Assembly: GCF_004794515.1 (NCBI RefSeq)
Contig: NZ_SSDF01000082.1
Span: 62,001 to 126,000, forward strand
Direction of reading: 5' to 3'
Source of the DNA: Microbacterium sp. A20
GTDB lineage: Bacteria > Actinomycetota > Actinomycetes > Actinomycetales > Microbacteriaceae
Length of the DNA: 64,000 nucleotides
Shown here: positions 43,003 to 50,507 of the stretch, piece after piece
Layout of the letters: every line of letters starts with the position of its first letter
How positions within the stretch are numbered: the stretch's first letter is position 1
Program-made: the position numbers and the translations under genes
The notes under the pieces: generated by a model
What the model was told of the DNA's origin: nothing
Seen by the model: the letters and a program-made list of their open reading frames with translations, nothing else
Database searches by the model: none

Positions 43003-44355
43003 GTGGGACCCACAACAATCGCCGTGCAGCGAAGGCGCCCCTGGGCCGTCATCTGCCTCGGTATCCTCATGGCGCTCATGGCGTTCCTTTTCCTGCCCCC
43101 CTCATCGGCGTCGGCCGAGACGACGGACGACGGGCAGGAGGTCACGGACTTCTACTTCGCCGGTGTCGTCACCAACGCGGATGAACCGGTAGAAGGCGTC
43201 GTCATGTCCATCGAGGGCAACGGCTTCGAAGCCGAGACCGAGACCGACGCCGAAGGCAAATGGCGCCTCTATGTGCCGGAGATGGAGACGTACACCCTCA
43301 CGGTGGACGAATCCACGCTGCCGAAGGGTGTCATCGTCGACGCGACCCAGCTCCCCGAGGGCATCCAGCCCGTATCGGGGACCACCGCGTCGTTCGAGCT
43401 CGAATTCGGCCTCACGGGCACCAAGATCGTCAACTTCTTCCTCGGAGCGGGCGAGCGGGTCACCGTGTCGTTCCTCGATCAGCTCCTGTCACGCATCGTC
43501 GGCGGCTTGAACTTCGGGCTCCTCCTCGGACTCGCGTCGATGGGTGCCGCGCTCATCTACGGCACCACTCGCCTCTCCAACTTCGCCCACGGCGAGATGG
43601 TCACGTGGGGTGCCGTGGTCGCGCTGCTGTGCACGACCTTCTGGAACCTCCCCCTCTGGCTCGGCATCATCGCCGCCGTCATCGGCGGAGCCGCGCTCGG
43701 GTGGGCGCTGGATGCCGGGATCTGGAAGCCCCTGCGTCGAAAAGGTCTCGGTGTGGTCCAGCTCATGATCGTGAGCATCGGCCTCTCCCTCGCCCTCCGA
43801 TACGGCATGCAGTACTTCATCGGCGGCAACACCTATCAGCTGCCGGGCGCGAGCCCCGAGCCCATCCGCCTCGGACCCATCTCGCTGTCGTACATCGACA
43901 TGATCGCGATGGCGACCAGCATCATCGTGATCCTCGGTGTCGCGTTCTTCCTCACCAGGACCCGCACCGGAAAGGCGACCCGAGCGATCTCGGACAACCC
44001 GCAACTGGCCGCGGCATCCGGCATCGACGTCGACAAGGTCATCCGCACGGTGTGGATCCTCGCGGGGGCGCTCGCCGCGATCTCCGGCATCCTGTGGGCG
44101 TACTTCCGCCCCGGCGTGAAGTGGGACATGGGCATGCAGATGCTGCTGCTGATGTTCTGCGCGATCACGCTCGGCGGCCTCGGATCGGCGATCGGCGCCC
44201 TGATCGGCTCGATCATCGTCGGGCTCGCCGTCGAGGTGTCGACCCTGCTGGGCGTGCCGTCGGATCTCAAGTACGCCACGGCACTCGTCGCCCTGATCAT
44301 CATTCTGCTGGTGCGGCCGCAAGGCATCCTCGGACGCAAGGAAAGGTTGGGCTGA
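43003..44355 (+). CDS. livH: Branched-chain amino-acid ABC permease LivH with extra N-terminal extracytoplasmic domain
   Basis: A 450-aa membrane permease, about 150 residues longer than ordinary LivH. Residues 1-38 form a signal peptide (WAVICLGILMALMAFLFLPP, then SSASAETTDD). Residues 50-125 form a carboxypeptidase-regulatory/SdrB-like beta-sandwich (FAGVVTNADEPVEGVVMSIE, TETDAEGKWRLYVP, YTLTVDESTLPKGV). The permease core begins at about 165 (GGLNFGLLLGLASMGAALIYGTTRLSNFAHGEMV is split across this point). The GTG at 43003 has GGAGG upstream, and the extension is in continuous high-GC-codon frame, so it is real. First of livHMGF. The domain may help contact the binding protein. Confidence 0.92.
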   Translation: MGPTTIAVQRRRPWAVICLGILMALMAFLFLPPSSASAETTDDGQEVTDFYFAGVVTNADEPVEGVVMSIEGNGFEAETETDAEGKWRLYVPEMETYTLTVDESTLPKGVIVDATQLPEGIQPVSGTTASFELEFGLTGTKIVNFFLGAGERVTVSFLDQLLSRIVGGLNFGLLLGLASMGAALIYGTTRLSNFAHGEMVTWGAVVALLCTTFWNLPLWLGIIAAVIGGAALGWALDAGIWKPLRRKGLGVVQLMIVSIGLSLALRYGMQYFIGGNTYQLPGASPEPIRLGPISLSYIDMIAMATSIIVILGVAFFLTRTRTGKATRAISDNPQLAAASGIDVDKVIRTVWILAGALAAISGILWAYFRPGVKWDMGMQMLLLMFCAITLGGLGSAIGALIGSIIVGLAVEVSTLLGVPSDLKYATALVALIIILLVRPQGILGRKERLG

Positions 44356-44358
44356 CGC

Positions 44359-45336
44359 ATGGACTTCGGAAGCATCTTCGGCAACACCGCCTCCTATCTC
44401 TTCAGCCCGACGACGATCGCCTACGCCCTGGCGGCCACCGGCCTCGCCGTGCACTTCGGCTACACCGGCCTGCTCAACTTCGGTATGGCCGCATTCATGG
44501 CCATCGGCGGCTACGGCTACGCGATCTCGATCCTGACCTTCGGGTTCCCGTGGTGGGCCGGCGTCCTCGTCGGCATGCTGGGCGGAGCGGCATTCGCGCT
44601 CATCCTCGGTATCCCGACCCTGCGCCTGCGCGCCGACTATCTCGCCATCGCGACGATCGCCGCCGCCGAGGTGGTGCGGCTCATGTTCGTGACCGAGCTC
44701 TTCAAGGACTGGACGAACTCCGCCGGTGGACTCTCCGGGTACCACCAGAGCTTCCGTGACTCGAACCCGTTCCCGCCGGGAACCTACGGCTTCGGCCCGT
44801 GGACGTACAACGCCACTGACCTGTGGGTGCGCGTGGTCGGACTGATCGCGCTCGTCATCGCCGTGCTCGTGGTGTGGGCGCTCATGCGCAGCCCGTGGGG
44901 CCGCGTGCTCAAGGGCATCCGCGAAGACGAGGATGCGGTGCGCTCGCTCGGCAAGAACGTCTTCGCGTACAAGATGCAGGCACTCGTGGTCGGTGGTGTG
45001 ATCGGCGCCGTCGGCGGCATCGTCTTCATCCTGCCGTCGGCGGTGATCCCCGGCAGCTACTCCACGTCGCTGACGTTCTTCCTGTGGACGATCCTCCTGC
45101 TCGGCGGCGCGGCCACCGTGCTCGGACCGACGCTCGGCGCGGTGCTGTTCTGGGTGGTGTTCGCCTTCCTCGGCGCACTCCTCCCCGCGATGGCGAACGC
45201 CGGATACCTGCCGATGTCCGGCGCACAGGCCGACGTCGTGCGGTACATCGTGATCGGCATCGTGCTGATGCTGATCGTCATTTTCCGCCCGCAGGGCATC
45301 CTCGGAAACAAGAGGGAGATGACCTTTGTCAAGTAA
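44359..45336 (+). CDS. livM: Branched-chain amino-acid ABC permease LivM
   Basis: A 325-aa permease with eight to ten helices. Family segments include GYTGLLNFGMAAFMAIGGYGYA, LRLRADYLAIATIAAAEVVRL and the EAA-like loop SPWGRVLKGIREDEDAVRSLGKNVFAYKMQA that docks on the ATPases. The C-terminus reads IVIGIVLMLIVIFRPQGILG, matching LivH's end. It follows livH by three bases. It lacks the added domain found on LivH. Confidence 0.95.
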   Translation: MDFGSIFGNTASYLFSPTTIAYALAATGLAVHFGYTGLLNFGMAAFMAIGGYGYAISILTFGFPWWAGVLVGMLGGAAFALILGIPTLRLRADYLAIATIAAAEVVRLMFVTELFKDWTNSAGGLSGYHQSFRDSNPFPPGTYGFGPWTYNATDLWVRVVGLIALVIAVLVVWALMRSPWGRVLKGIREDEDAVRSLGKNVFAYKMQALVVGGVIGAVGGIVFILPSAVIPGSYSTSLTFFLWTILLLGGAATVLGPTLGAVLFWVVFAFLGALLPAMANAGYLPMSGAQADVVRYIVIGIVLMLIVIFRPQGILGNKREMTFVK

Positions 45337-46333
45337 TGACGACGCGGCTGTCACATCCGCGAAGAGCACGCCCCGCGCGAAGACCCAGGGGCTCGCCGCT
45401 GGACCCGCAGCGCCGGGCGTCAAGAAGGTCGACCCGATCCTCGTCGTCGATGCCGTCGAGCGCCGCTTCGGCGGTCTCACCGCGGTCGACGTCGATCACC
45501 TGGAGATCCCGCGCGGCGCGATCACCGCGCTGATCGGCCCGAACGGCGCCGGCAAGACGACCCTGTTCAACCTGCTGTGCGGCTTCGACAAGCCGAACAG
45601 CGGCACCTGGTCGTTCGACGGCACCAACCTGTCGGGCATCCCCTCGTTCAAGGTCGCGCGGATGGGACAGGTCCGCACCTTCCAGCTGACCAAGTCCCTG
45701 TCGCTGCTCACCGTGCTCGAGAACATGAAGCTCGGTGCGAAGGATCAGCGCGGCGAGGGCTTCTGGGCGGGGCTGTTCCCCTTCCTCTGGCGCAAGCAGG
45801 ATCAGGAGATCGAGGCGCGTGCGCACGAGCTGCTCACCCGCTTCAAACTCGACGCCAAGGAGCAGGACTTCGCCGCATCGCTCTCGGGCGGTCAGCGCAA
45901 GCTGCTCGAGATGGCCCGCGCCCTCATGAGCGACCCGACCCTGGTGATGCTCGACGAGCCCATGGCCGGCGTGAACCCCGCGCTCACGCAGTCGCTGCTG
46001 GAGCACATCCTCGACCTCAAGGACCTGGGGATGACGGTGCTGTTCGTCGAGCACGACATGCACATGGTCCGGCACATCGCCGACTGGGTGGTCGTGATGG
46101 CCGAGGGCCGCGTGGTGGCCGAGGGTCCGCCCGACCAGGTCATGGAGGATCCGGCCGTGGTCGACGCCTACCTGGGCGCGCACCAGGACGTCGATCTCGG
46201 GGCCGTCACCGGCCGCCTCCCCGTGATCTCGGAGGAGGACGCGATCCGCATCCGGGAGCAGATCGAGACCGAGGTCGAGGCTGAGGTCGAGGCTGAGGTC
46301 GAGGCCGAAGACGTCGAGGAGGAGAAGGCATGA
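45326..46333 (+). CDS. livG: Branched-chain amino-acid ABC ATPase LivG
   Basis: A 335-aa ATPase with Walker A GPNGAGKTTLF, signature LSGGQRKLLEMA and Walker B LVMLDEPMAGVNP. An N-terminal extension of about 35 residues precedes the cassette, and a C-terminal tail of about 40 residues, ending in an EVEA-repeat, is longer than usual. The start is TTG at 45326, overlapping livM by 11 bases and preceded by AGGGAG; no ATG or GTG fits. The stop overlaps livF by four bases. Confidence 0.92.
   Translation: MSSNDDAAVTSAKSTPRAKTQGLAAGPAAPGVKKVDPILVVDAVERRFGGLTAVDVDHLEIPRGAITALIGPNGAGKTTLFNLLCGFDKPNSGTWSFDGTNLSGIPSFKVARMGQVRTFQLTKSLSLLTVLENMKLGAKDQRGEGFWAGLFPFLWRKQDQEIEARAHELLTRFKLDAKEQDFAASLSGGQRKLLEMARALMSDPTLVMLDEPMAGVNPALTQSLLEHILDLKDLGMTVLFVEHDMHMVRHIADWVVVMAEGRVVAEGPPDQVMEDPAVVDAYLGAHQDVDLGAVTGRLPVISEEDAIRIREQIETEVEAEVEAEVEAEDVEEEKA
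46271..46306 (+). repeat. Three 12-bp tandem repeats inside livG
   Basis: GAGGTCGAGGCT occurs three times head to tail (46271-46282, 46283-46294, 46295-46306, the last with CC for CT), encoding EVEA units in the acidic tail of LivG. The array is in frame, so copy-number change would not break the gene. Confidence 0.8.
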
Positions 46334-47121
46334 CCGACGCATCCGCGCCCACTCCGGCGCCCGCACCCGCCGAGCGCAATGAGATCAAGAACGACGACGT
46401 CATCGTCGAGCTGACCGATGTGCATGCCGGGTACCTGCCCGGGGTGAACATCCTCAACGGCGCCAACCTCGTGGCCCACAAGGGCGAGCTGATCGGCATC
46501 ATCGGTCCGAACGGCGCCGGCAAGTCGACGCTGCTCAAGGCGATCTTCGGCATGGTCGAGATCCGCTCGGGCGACGTCACGGTGAAGGGCGAGAGCATCG
46601 TCGGGCTCAAGGCCGACAAGCTCGTGCGCCGTGGCGTGGCCTTCGTGCCGCAGACGAACAACGTGTTCCCGTCGCTCACGATCCAGGAGAACCTGGAGAT
46701 GGGGCTGTACCAGAACCCCAAGATCTTCGCCGAGCGCCTGGAGTTCGTCAGCAGCATCTTCGGCGAGCTGGGCAAGCGCCTCAAGCAGCGCGCAGGTTCA
46801 CTCTCGGGCGGCGAGCGGCAGATGGTCGCCATGTCGCGGGCGCTGATGATGGACCCATCTGTTCTACTGCTCGACGAGCCCTCCGCCGGCCTCTCCCCCG
46901 TGCGTCAGGATGATGCGTTCATCCGCGTCTCCGACATCAACAAGGCGGGCGTGACGACGATCATGGTCGAGCAGAACGCGCGGCGCTGCCTCCAGATCTG
47001 CGACCGCGGCTACGTGCTCGATCAGGGCAAGGACGCCTATGAGGGCTCGGGGCGTGAACTGCTGAACGACCCCAAGGTCATCGGTCTGTACCTCGGCACA
47101 CTCGGCACCGACGCCGCCTGA
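46330..47121 (+). CDS. livF: Branched-chain amino-acid ABC ATPase LivF
   Basis: A 263-aa second ATPase of the transporter: Walker A GPNGAGKSTLLKAIFG, FVPQTNNVFPSLTIQENLEMG, signature LSGGERQMVAMSRAL and Walker B VLLLDEPSAGLSP. A polar Pro/Ala leader of about 20 residues precedes the domain. The ATG overlaps the livG stop (ATGA). It ends at a perfect palindromic terminator. The binding protein is encoded on the opposite strand at 47544-48797. Confidence 0.95.
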   Translation: MTDASAPTPAPAPAERNEIKNDDVIVELTDVHAGYLPGVNILNGANLVAHKGELIGIIGPNGAGKSTLLKAIFGMVEIRSGDVTVKGESIVGLKADKLVRRGVAFVPQTNNVFPSLTIQENLEMGLYQNPKIFAERLEFVSSIFGELGKRLKQRAGSLSGGERQMVAMSRALMMDPSVLLLDEPSAGLSPVRQDDAFIRVSDINKAGVTTIMVEQNARRCLQICDRGYVLDQGKDAYEGSGRELLNDPKVIGLYLGTLGTDAA

Positions 47122-47130
47122 GCGCGTCAC

Positions 47131-47160
47131 ACGGGGGGATGCCGCGCGGCATCCCCCCGT
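47131..47160 (+). terminator. Terminator of livHMGF
   Basis: A perfect 30-base palindrome (15 + 15, with ACGGGGGGATGCCGC as its first arm) nine bases after the livF stop, followed by TCTGTGTGTGT. Confidence 0.85.
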
Positions 47161-47185
47161 TCTGTGTGTGTCCCCCGATGCGTGA

Positions 47186-47312
47186 GCATCCGTCGGGCGC
47201 CCTCGCGTGAGCATCCGTCGGGCGCCCTCGCGCGCATCCGTCGGGAGTTCGCGCATCCGTCGGGTACTCGCCCGGCGTTTCTCCCGACATCCGTACAAAC
47301 TCCCGACGGATG
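47186..47312. repeat. GCATCCGTCGGG direct repeats with an inverted copy
   Basis: GCATCCGTCGGG occurs at 47186-47197, 47211-47222, 47234-47245 and 47253-47264 (spacings 25, 23 and 19), with the first two embedded in a longer repeated unit GCGTGAGCATCCGTCGGGCG. An inverted copy, CCCGACGGATG, lies at 47302-47312, so the array can fold into alternative hairpins. Confidence 0.8.
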
Positions 47313-47356
47313 AACCGGGGACATGGACGGGGACGGGGAACCGGACGCGGGCGGGA

Positions 47357-47498
47357 CGGAACGAGCCGAGGACGAGCCGGGGACGAGGAATCGGCCGGGG
47401 ACCGGGACGGGACGAGCCGGGACGAGCCGGGGACGAGCCGGGACGAGCCGGGGACGAGCCGGGAACGAGCCGGGGACGAGCCGGGAACGAGCCGGGGA
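47357..47498. repeat. GC-rich minisatellite, about ten GACGAGCCGG units
   Basis: Ten copies of ACGAGCCGG or near variants, mostly 10 or 11 bases apart and alternating as a 21-base double unit between 47411 and 47498. The first two (about 47361 and 47372) are separated from the rest by a degenerate stretch. Frames crossing it encode only low-complexity peptides. It lies between the convergent ends of livF and the binding-protein gene. Confidence 0.85.
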
Positions 47499-47503
47499 CA
47501 CGA

Positions 47504-47532
47504 AGGCCCCGGATGCCGAGCATCCGGGGCCT
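47504..47532 (-). terminator. Terminator of the binding-protein gene
   Basis: A perfect 13-bp stem (47504-47516 with 47520-47532) and three-base loop, 11 bases after the stop at 47544. Confidence 0.8.
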
Positions 47533-47543
47533 CGTCTACGCGC

Positions 47544-48797
47544 TTACTTGAGGCGCGTCGTGGTGTTGTCGGCGCCGAACTCGTAGACGCCGATGGCGGC
47601 GCCCTTCGGGTCGTTGTTCTCGTCGAACGTGATCTCACCGGAGAGGCCGTCGTAGTCCGCCGTGCCGCCGCCGTTGATGATGTCGGCGCACTCGGCGTAC
47701 GTGGTGCACTTCTCGCCCTCGTCGCCGCCGCCGGACACGGTGGCCATCTGCTCGGCCATGTCAGCACCCTCGACGGAGCCGGCGGCCAGAGCCGACAGCG
47801 CCATGAGGATGACGGCGTCGTACGCCTCGGCCGAGTAGGTCACGGCGTCGATGGGGTCGTTGCCGTCGGCGGTCCAGACCTCGTTGAGCTGGTCGAGGAA
47901 GTCCTGCGGCAGCTCGGCGCCGGCGCGGGTACCCTTCGAGCCCTCGAGGTTGACCGAGACGTCAGTGCCCCAGTCCTTCAGGTTGCCGTCGACGAGGTAC
48001 AGCGAGCCCGTGTCGACGCCCGCGTTGCCGAGCAGCGGCGCGATGGTCGCGAACTGGTCGTACGAGACGACGGCGACCGCGTCGGGCTTGGCAGCCGCGA
48101 TCTCGGAGACCTGAGCGTTGAACTGGCCGTCGCCCTGGTTGAAGGATGCATCGGCGACGACCTCGCCACCGGTGCCCTCGAACGTCGACTTGATGGCTTC
48201 GAACAGGCCCGTGCCGTAGGGGTCGTTCTGGTAGATGATGCCGAGGGTCTTGTGACCGTCTTCGGCGATCTGGTTGCCGAGGACCTCACCCTGCAGGTTG
48301 TCGCTCGGTGCCGTGCGGAAGTACAGCGGGTTGATGCCCGAGAAGTCCGGCGAGGTGTTCGACGGCGAGACGGTGAGGATCCCCGCTCCGGCGTTGCCGT
48401 CGAGGATGAGCTTGGTGACGCTCGACGATGCGGCGCCGACCATCGCGGTGATGCCCTCGTTCTGGAGGTTGGTGATCGACGTCTCGTACGCCTTGTTGTC
48501 GAGGTCGCCCTCGTCGGCGGTGGTGAGGTCGATGGTCACACCGGCGTCGGCCTCGTTGATCTCGTTGACGGCCAGCTGGACGCCGGCCTCCATCGGTGCA
48601 CCGAGGAACGCGAGCGAACCGGTCGCGGGAAGCAGCGAGCCGAGCTTGAGCGTCAGATCGACGGCCGGCTTCTCACCGCCTTCGCTCGGCTCGGCGTTCG
48701 GCGTGCTGCTGCAGCCGGCGATGACGATGGCGGATGCGCTGATCAAAGCGATCCCGGCGAAGACCTTCGCGGTGCGCGAACCCTTCAATGCGTTCAT
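47544..48797 (-). CDS. Branched-chain amino-acid ABC substrate-binding lipoprotein
   Basis: A 417-aa Leu/Ile/Val-binding-type protein, the extracellular receptor for the LivHMGF transporter next door. The signal peptide ends in a lipobox, AIVIAGC, with Cys29 for lipidation. Mature motifs include LGSLLPATGSLAFLGAPMEAGVQLAVNEIN, the ligand-site region GAASSSVTKLI, and QNDPYGTGLFEAIKS. It is on the opposite strand, convergent with livHMGF, so it must have its own promoter and can be made in excess. The start ATG has AAGGGAG upstream. Actual ligand may be amino acids, urea or short-chain amides. Confidence 0.93.
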   Translation of the reverse strand: MNALKGSRTAKVFAGIALISASAIVIAGCSSTPNAEPSEGGEKPAVDLTLKLGSLLPATGSLAFLGAPMEAGVQLAVNEINEADAGVTIDLTTADEGDLDNKAYETSITNLQNEGITAMVGAASSSVTKLILDGNAGAGILTVSPSNTSPDFSGINPLYFRTAPSDNLQGEVLGNQIAEDGHKTLGIIYQNDPYGTGLFEAIKSTFEGTGGEVVADASFNQGDGQFNAQVSEIAAAKPDAVAVVSYDQFATIAPLLGNAGVDTGSLYLVDGNLKDWGTDVSVNLEGSKGTRAGAELPQDFLDQLNEVWTADGNDPIDAVTYSAEAYDAVILMALSALAAGSVEGADMAEQMATVSGGGDEGEKCTTYAECADIINGGGTADYDGLSGEITFDENNDPKGAAIGVYEFGADNTTTRLK

Positions 48798-48941
48798 GAT
48801 GCTCCCTTGCGTAACTGAACGTGGATTGTGACCACGGGCGGGTGCTCTAACACTAGGGCGTGGGGCCCGCGCACAGGGGGTGCAAGTATTTCGGTGCGTT
48901 AACGATCCGACACCGGGTTTCCGGGCCGGAGAACCGCGGGT

Positions 48942-49874
48942 TCACACCAGTTCGGGCTGCGCGATCCTGCGCCCTCGGCGGGCGGCGATCAGCAGGTCGA
49001 CGACGAAGACGCCGATCGCGATCCAGACGATGATGAACCCGGCCCAGCGCTCGGGCGGCATGGGCTCGTGCAGGACCGCGACACCGATCACGAACTGCAT
49101 CACCGGGGTGATGAACTGGATCATCCCGATCACCGTGAGGTTGATCCTCCGGGTGCCCGCCGCGAACAGCAGCAGAGGGACCGCCGTCGCGACGCCGGCG
49201 AATGCCAGCAGCACCGCGTGGGCCCATCCGTTCCCGCCCATCGTGAGGCCTGCGGGGGTCGAGGCGACCACGATGAGCTGCACGACGGCGATCGGGATCA
49301 GCCAGAACGACTCGAGGGTCAGACCGCTGACGGCGTCCACCGCCGGACCGATCTTCTTCTTGATGAGCCCATATACCCCGAACGACGCGGTCAGCGAGAG
49401 GGCGATCCACGGGAACGCGCGGTAGGCCACGATGATCACGACGACCGCGATCGCGGCGATGGCGATCGCGGCCCACTGCAGCTTCCGGATGCGTTCCTTC
49501 AACACGAAGACGCCCAGCAGCACCGTGGTGATCGGATTGATGAAGTAGCCCAGACTCGTCTCCACCACGTTGTCGCTGAGGGTTCCGATGAGGAACACCT
49601 GCCAGTTGACGTAGATCAGCAGACCGGCGAGCGCGGTCCACCCCAGCAGCTTCGGCTGCCGCAGGATCACACCGAACGGCGCCCAGCCGCGCGTGACCGT
49701 GAGCAGCAGGAGGCAGAAGACGAATGACAGCAGCACCCGCCACGCGACGACCTCCCACGGACCGGTCGGGACGAGGAGGAGGAAGTAGAGCGGGAGCACG
49801 CCCCAGAGGAGGTAGGCGGATCCGGCGTACGCGACTCCGGCGGTCTGAGTGGCGCGGGTCGTCTCGGGGGTCAC
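48942..49874 (-). CDS. rarD: RarD/EamA-family transporter
   Basis: A 310-aa ten-helix drug/metabolite-superfamily permease. It opens GVAYAGSAYLLWGVLPLYF, characteristic of RarD, followed by two EamA repeats (VETSLGYFINPITTVLLGVFVLKERI in the first; GMIQFITPVMQFVIGVAVLHEPM in the second). Substrate unknown. The start is GTG at 49874, supported by TAGGGT-N6. Confidence 0.93.
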   Translation of the reverse strand: MTPETTRATQTAGVAYAGSAYLLWGVLPLYFLLLVPTGPWEVVAWRVLLSFVFCLLLLTVTRGWAPFGVILRQPKLLGWTALAGLLIYVNWQVFLIGTLSDNVVETSLGYFINPITTVLLGVFVLKERIRKLQWAAIAIAAIAVVVIIVAYRAFPWIALSLTASFGVYGLIKKKIGPAVDAVSGLTLESFWLIPIAVVQLIVVASTPAGLTMGGNGWAHAVLLAFAGVATAVPLLLFAAGTRRINLTVIGMIQFITPVMQFVIGVAVLHEPMPPERWAGFIIVWIAIGVFVVDLLIAARRGRRIAQPELV

Positions 49875-49880
49875 CGCACA

Positions 49881-49886
49881 ACCCTA
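49881..49886 (-). promoter_or_regulatory. -10 box, leaderless GTG start of rarD
   Basis: TAGGGT on the minus strand is exactly six bases before GTG 49874. Confidence 0.6.
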
Positions 49887-49969
49887 TTCCCGCGGTGGAG
49901 GCGCGGAGTGCGCCGGTCGGCCGCCCCGCGGAGATCGGCAGGAATCGGATGCCCGATGGCGGGATGCAG

Positions 49970-50003
49970 AAGGGGCTCGGATGCACACGCATCCGAGCCC
50001 CTT
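49970..50003 (-). terminator. Terminator of groES
   Basis: A perfect 15-bp stem (49970-49984 with 49989-50003) and four-base loop, 50 bases beyond the groES stop. Confidence 0.8.
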
Positions 50004-50053
50004 TTGGGACCTGGCCCGCCCTCTTCGAGAGGGACGGAACCGGGTTCAGCAGA

Positions 50054-50350
50054 TCAGCGGACGACGACCGCCAGGACGTCGCGAGCGGACAGGACGAGGT
50101 ACTCGTCTGCGCCGAACTTCACCTCGGTGCCGCCGTACTTGCTGTACAGGACACGGTCGCCGACGGCGACGTCGATCGGAACGCGGTTGCCGTTGTCGTC
50201 GATGCGGCCGGGGCCGACAGCCACGACCTCGCCCTCCTGGGGCTTCTCCTTGGCGGTGTCGGGGATGACCAGGCCACTCGCGGTGGTCTGCTCGGCCTCG
50301 ACCTGCTGGATGACGATGCGGTCTTCGAGCGGCTTGATGGAAACCGACAC
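50054..50350 (-). CDS. groES: Co-chaperonin GroES
   Basis: A 98-aa GroES, the seven-subunit lid of the GroEL chamber. It starts [20 protein letters not shown], has the mobile loop [21 protein letters not shown], and ends [14 protein letters not shown]. The start is GTG at 50350 after AAGAGG. groEL does not follow; rarD does, behind a terminator, so groES is monocistronic here. Two CIRCE operators lie upstream, pointing to HrcA control. Confidence 0.97.
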   Translation of the reverse strand: MSVSIKPLEDRIVIQQVEAEQTTASGLVIPDTAKEKPQEGEVVAVGPGRIDDNGNRVPIDVAVGDRVLYSKYGGTEVKFGADEYLVLSARDVLAVVVR

Positions 50351-50390
50351 GGTCTACCTCTTCTTTCTTGACACTGACACGAAAGACTTG

Positions 50391-50417
50391 TTCGCACTCT
50401 CAACCCGAGAGTGCTAA
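50391..50417 (-). promoter_or_regulatory. CIRCE operator 1 (HrcA site)
   Basis: On the minus strand TTAGCACTC-N9-GAGTGCGAA, one mismatch from the consensus TTAGCACTC-N9-GAGTGCTAA. It is 40 bases before the groES start and just downstream of the predicted -10. Confidence 0.92.
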
Positions 50418-50420
50418 TCC

Positions 50421-50450
50421 AGTCTATGCGCTGGGCTGGCACTCATGCAA
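50421..50450 (-). promoter_or_regulatory. Candidate groES promoter
   Basis: On the minus strand TTGCAT (50445-50450), 18 bases, TAGACT (50421-50426). The -35 lies inside CIRCE 2 and the start point falls at CIRCE 1, so HrcA would block both polymerase binding and escape. Confidence 0.55.
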
Positions 50451-50462
50451 TGCGAGTGCCAA
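50436..50462 (-). promoter_or_regulatory. CIRCE operator 2 (HrcA site)
   Basis: On the minus strand TTGGCACTC-N9-GAGTGCCAG, a close variant of the CIRCE consensus, 18 bases upstream of CIRCE 1. Confidence 0.9.
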
Positions 50463-50495
50463 CGCCCGCCGCGATTCACGGGCACGGGCGGGAAT

Positions 50496-50501
50496 TAGGC
50501 T
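50496..50501 (+). promoter_or_regulatory. -10 box, leaderless start of the THUMP-like methyltransferase
   Basis: TAGGCT ends six bases before GTG 50508. It lies 34 bases from CIRCE 2 on the divergent side. Confidence 0.55.
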
Positions 50502-50507
50502 GAGGGC

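Noticed and set aside
43489-45480. A 663-codon minus-strand frame opposite livH, livM and livG
   Set aside because: It is His/Asp/Glu-rich antisense sequence with no family similarity, whereas the sense genes are clear ABC transporter components.
47186-47264. Possible CRISPR array
   Set aside because: The repeat is only 12 bases, spacings are 19-25 and themselves similar, and no cas gene is present.
47127-47501. Proline/arginine-rich frames on the minus strand across the minisatellite
   Set aside because: They are simple translations of the 10-11 base repeats, overlap terminators, and have no credible start.
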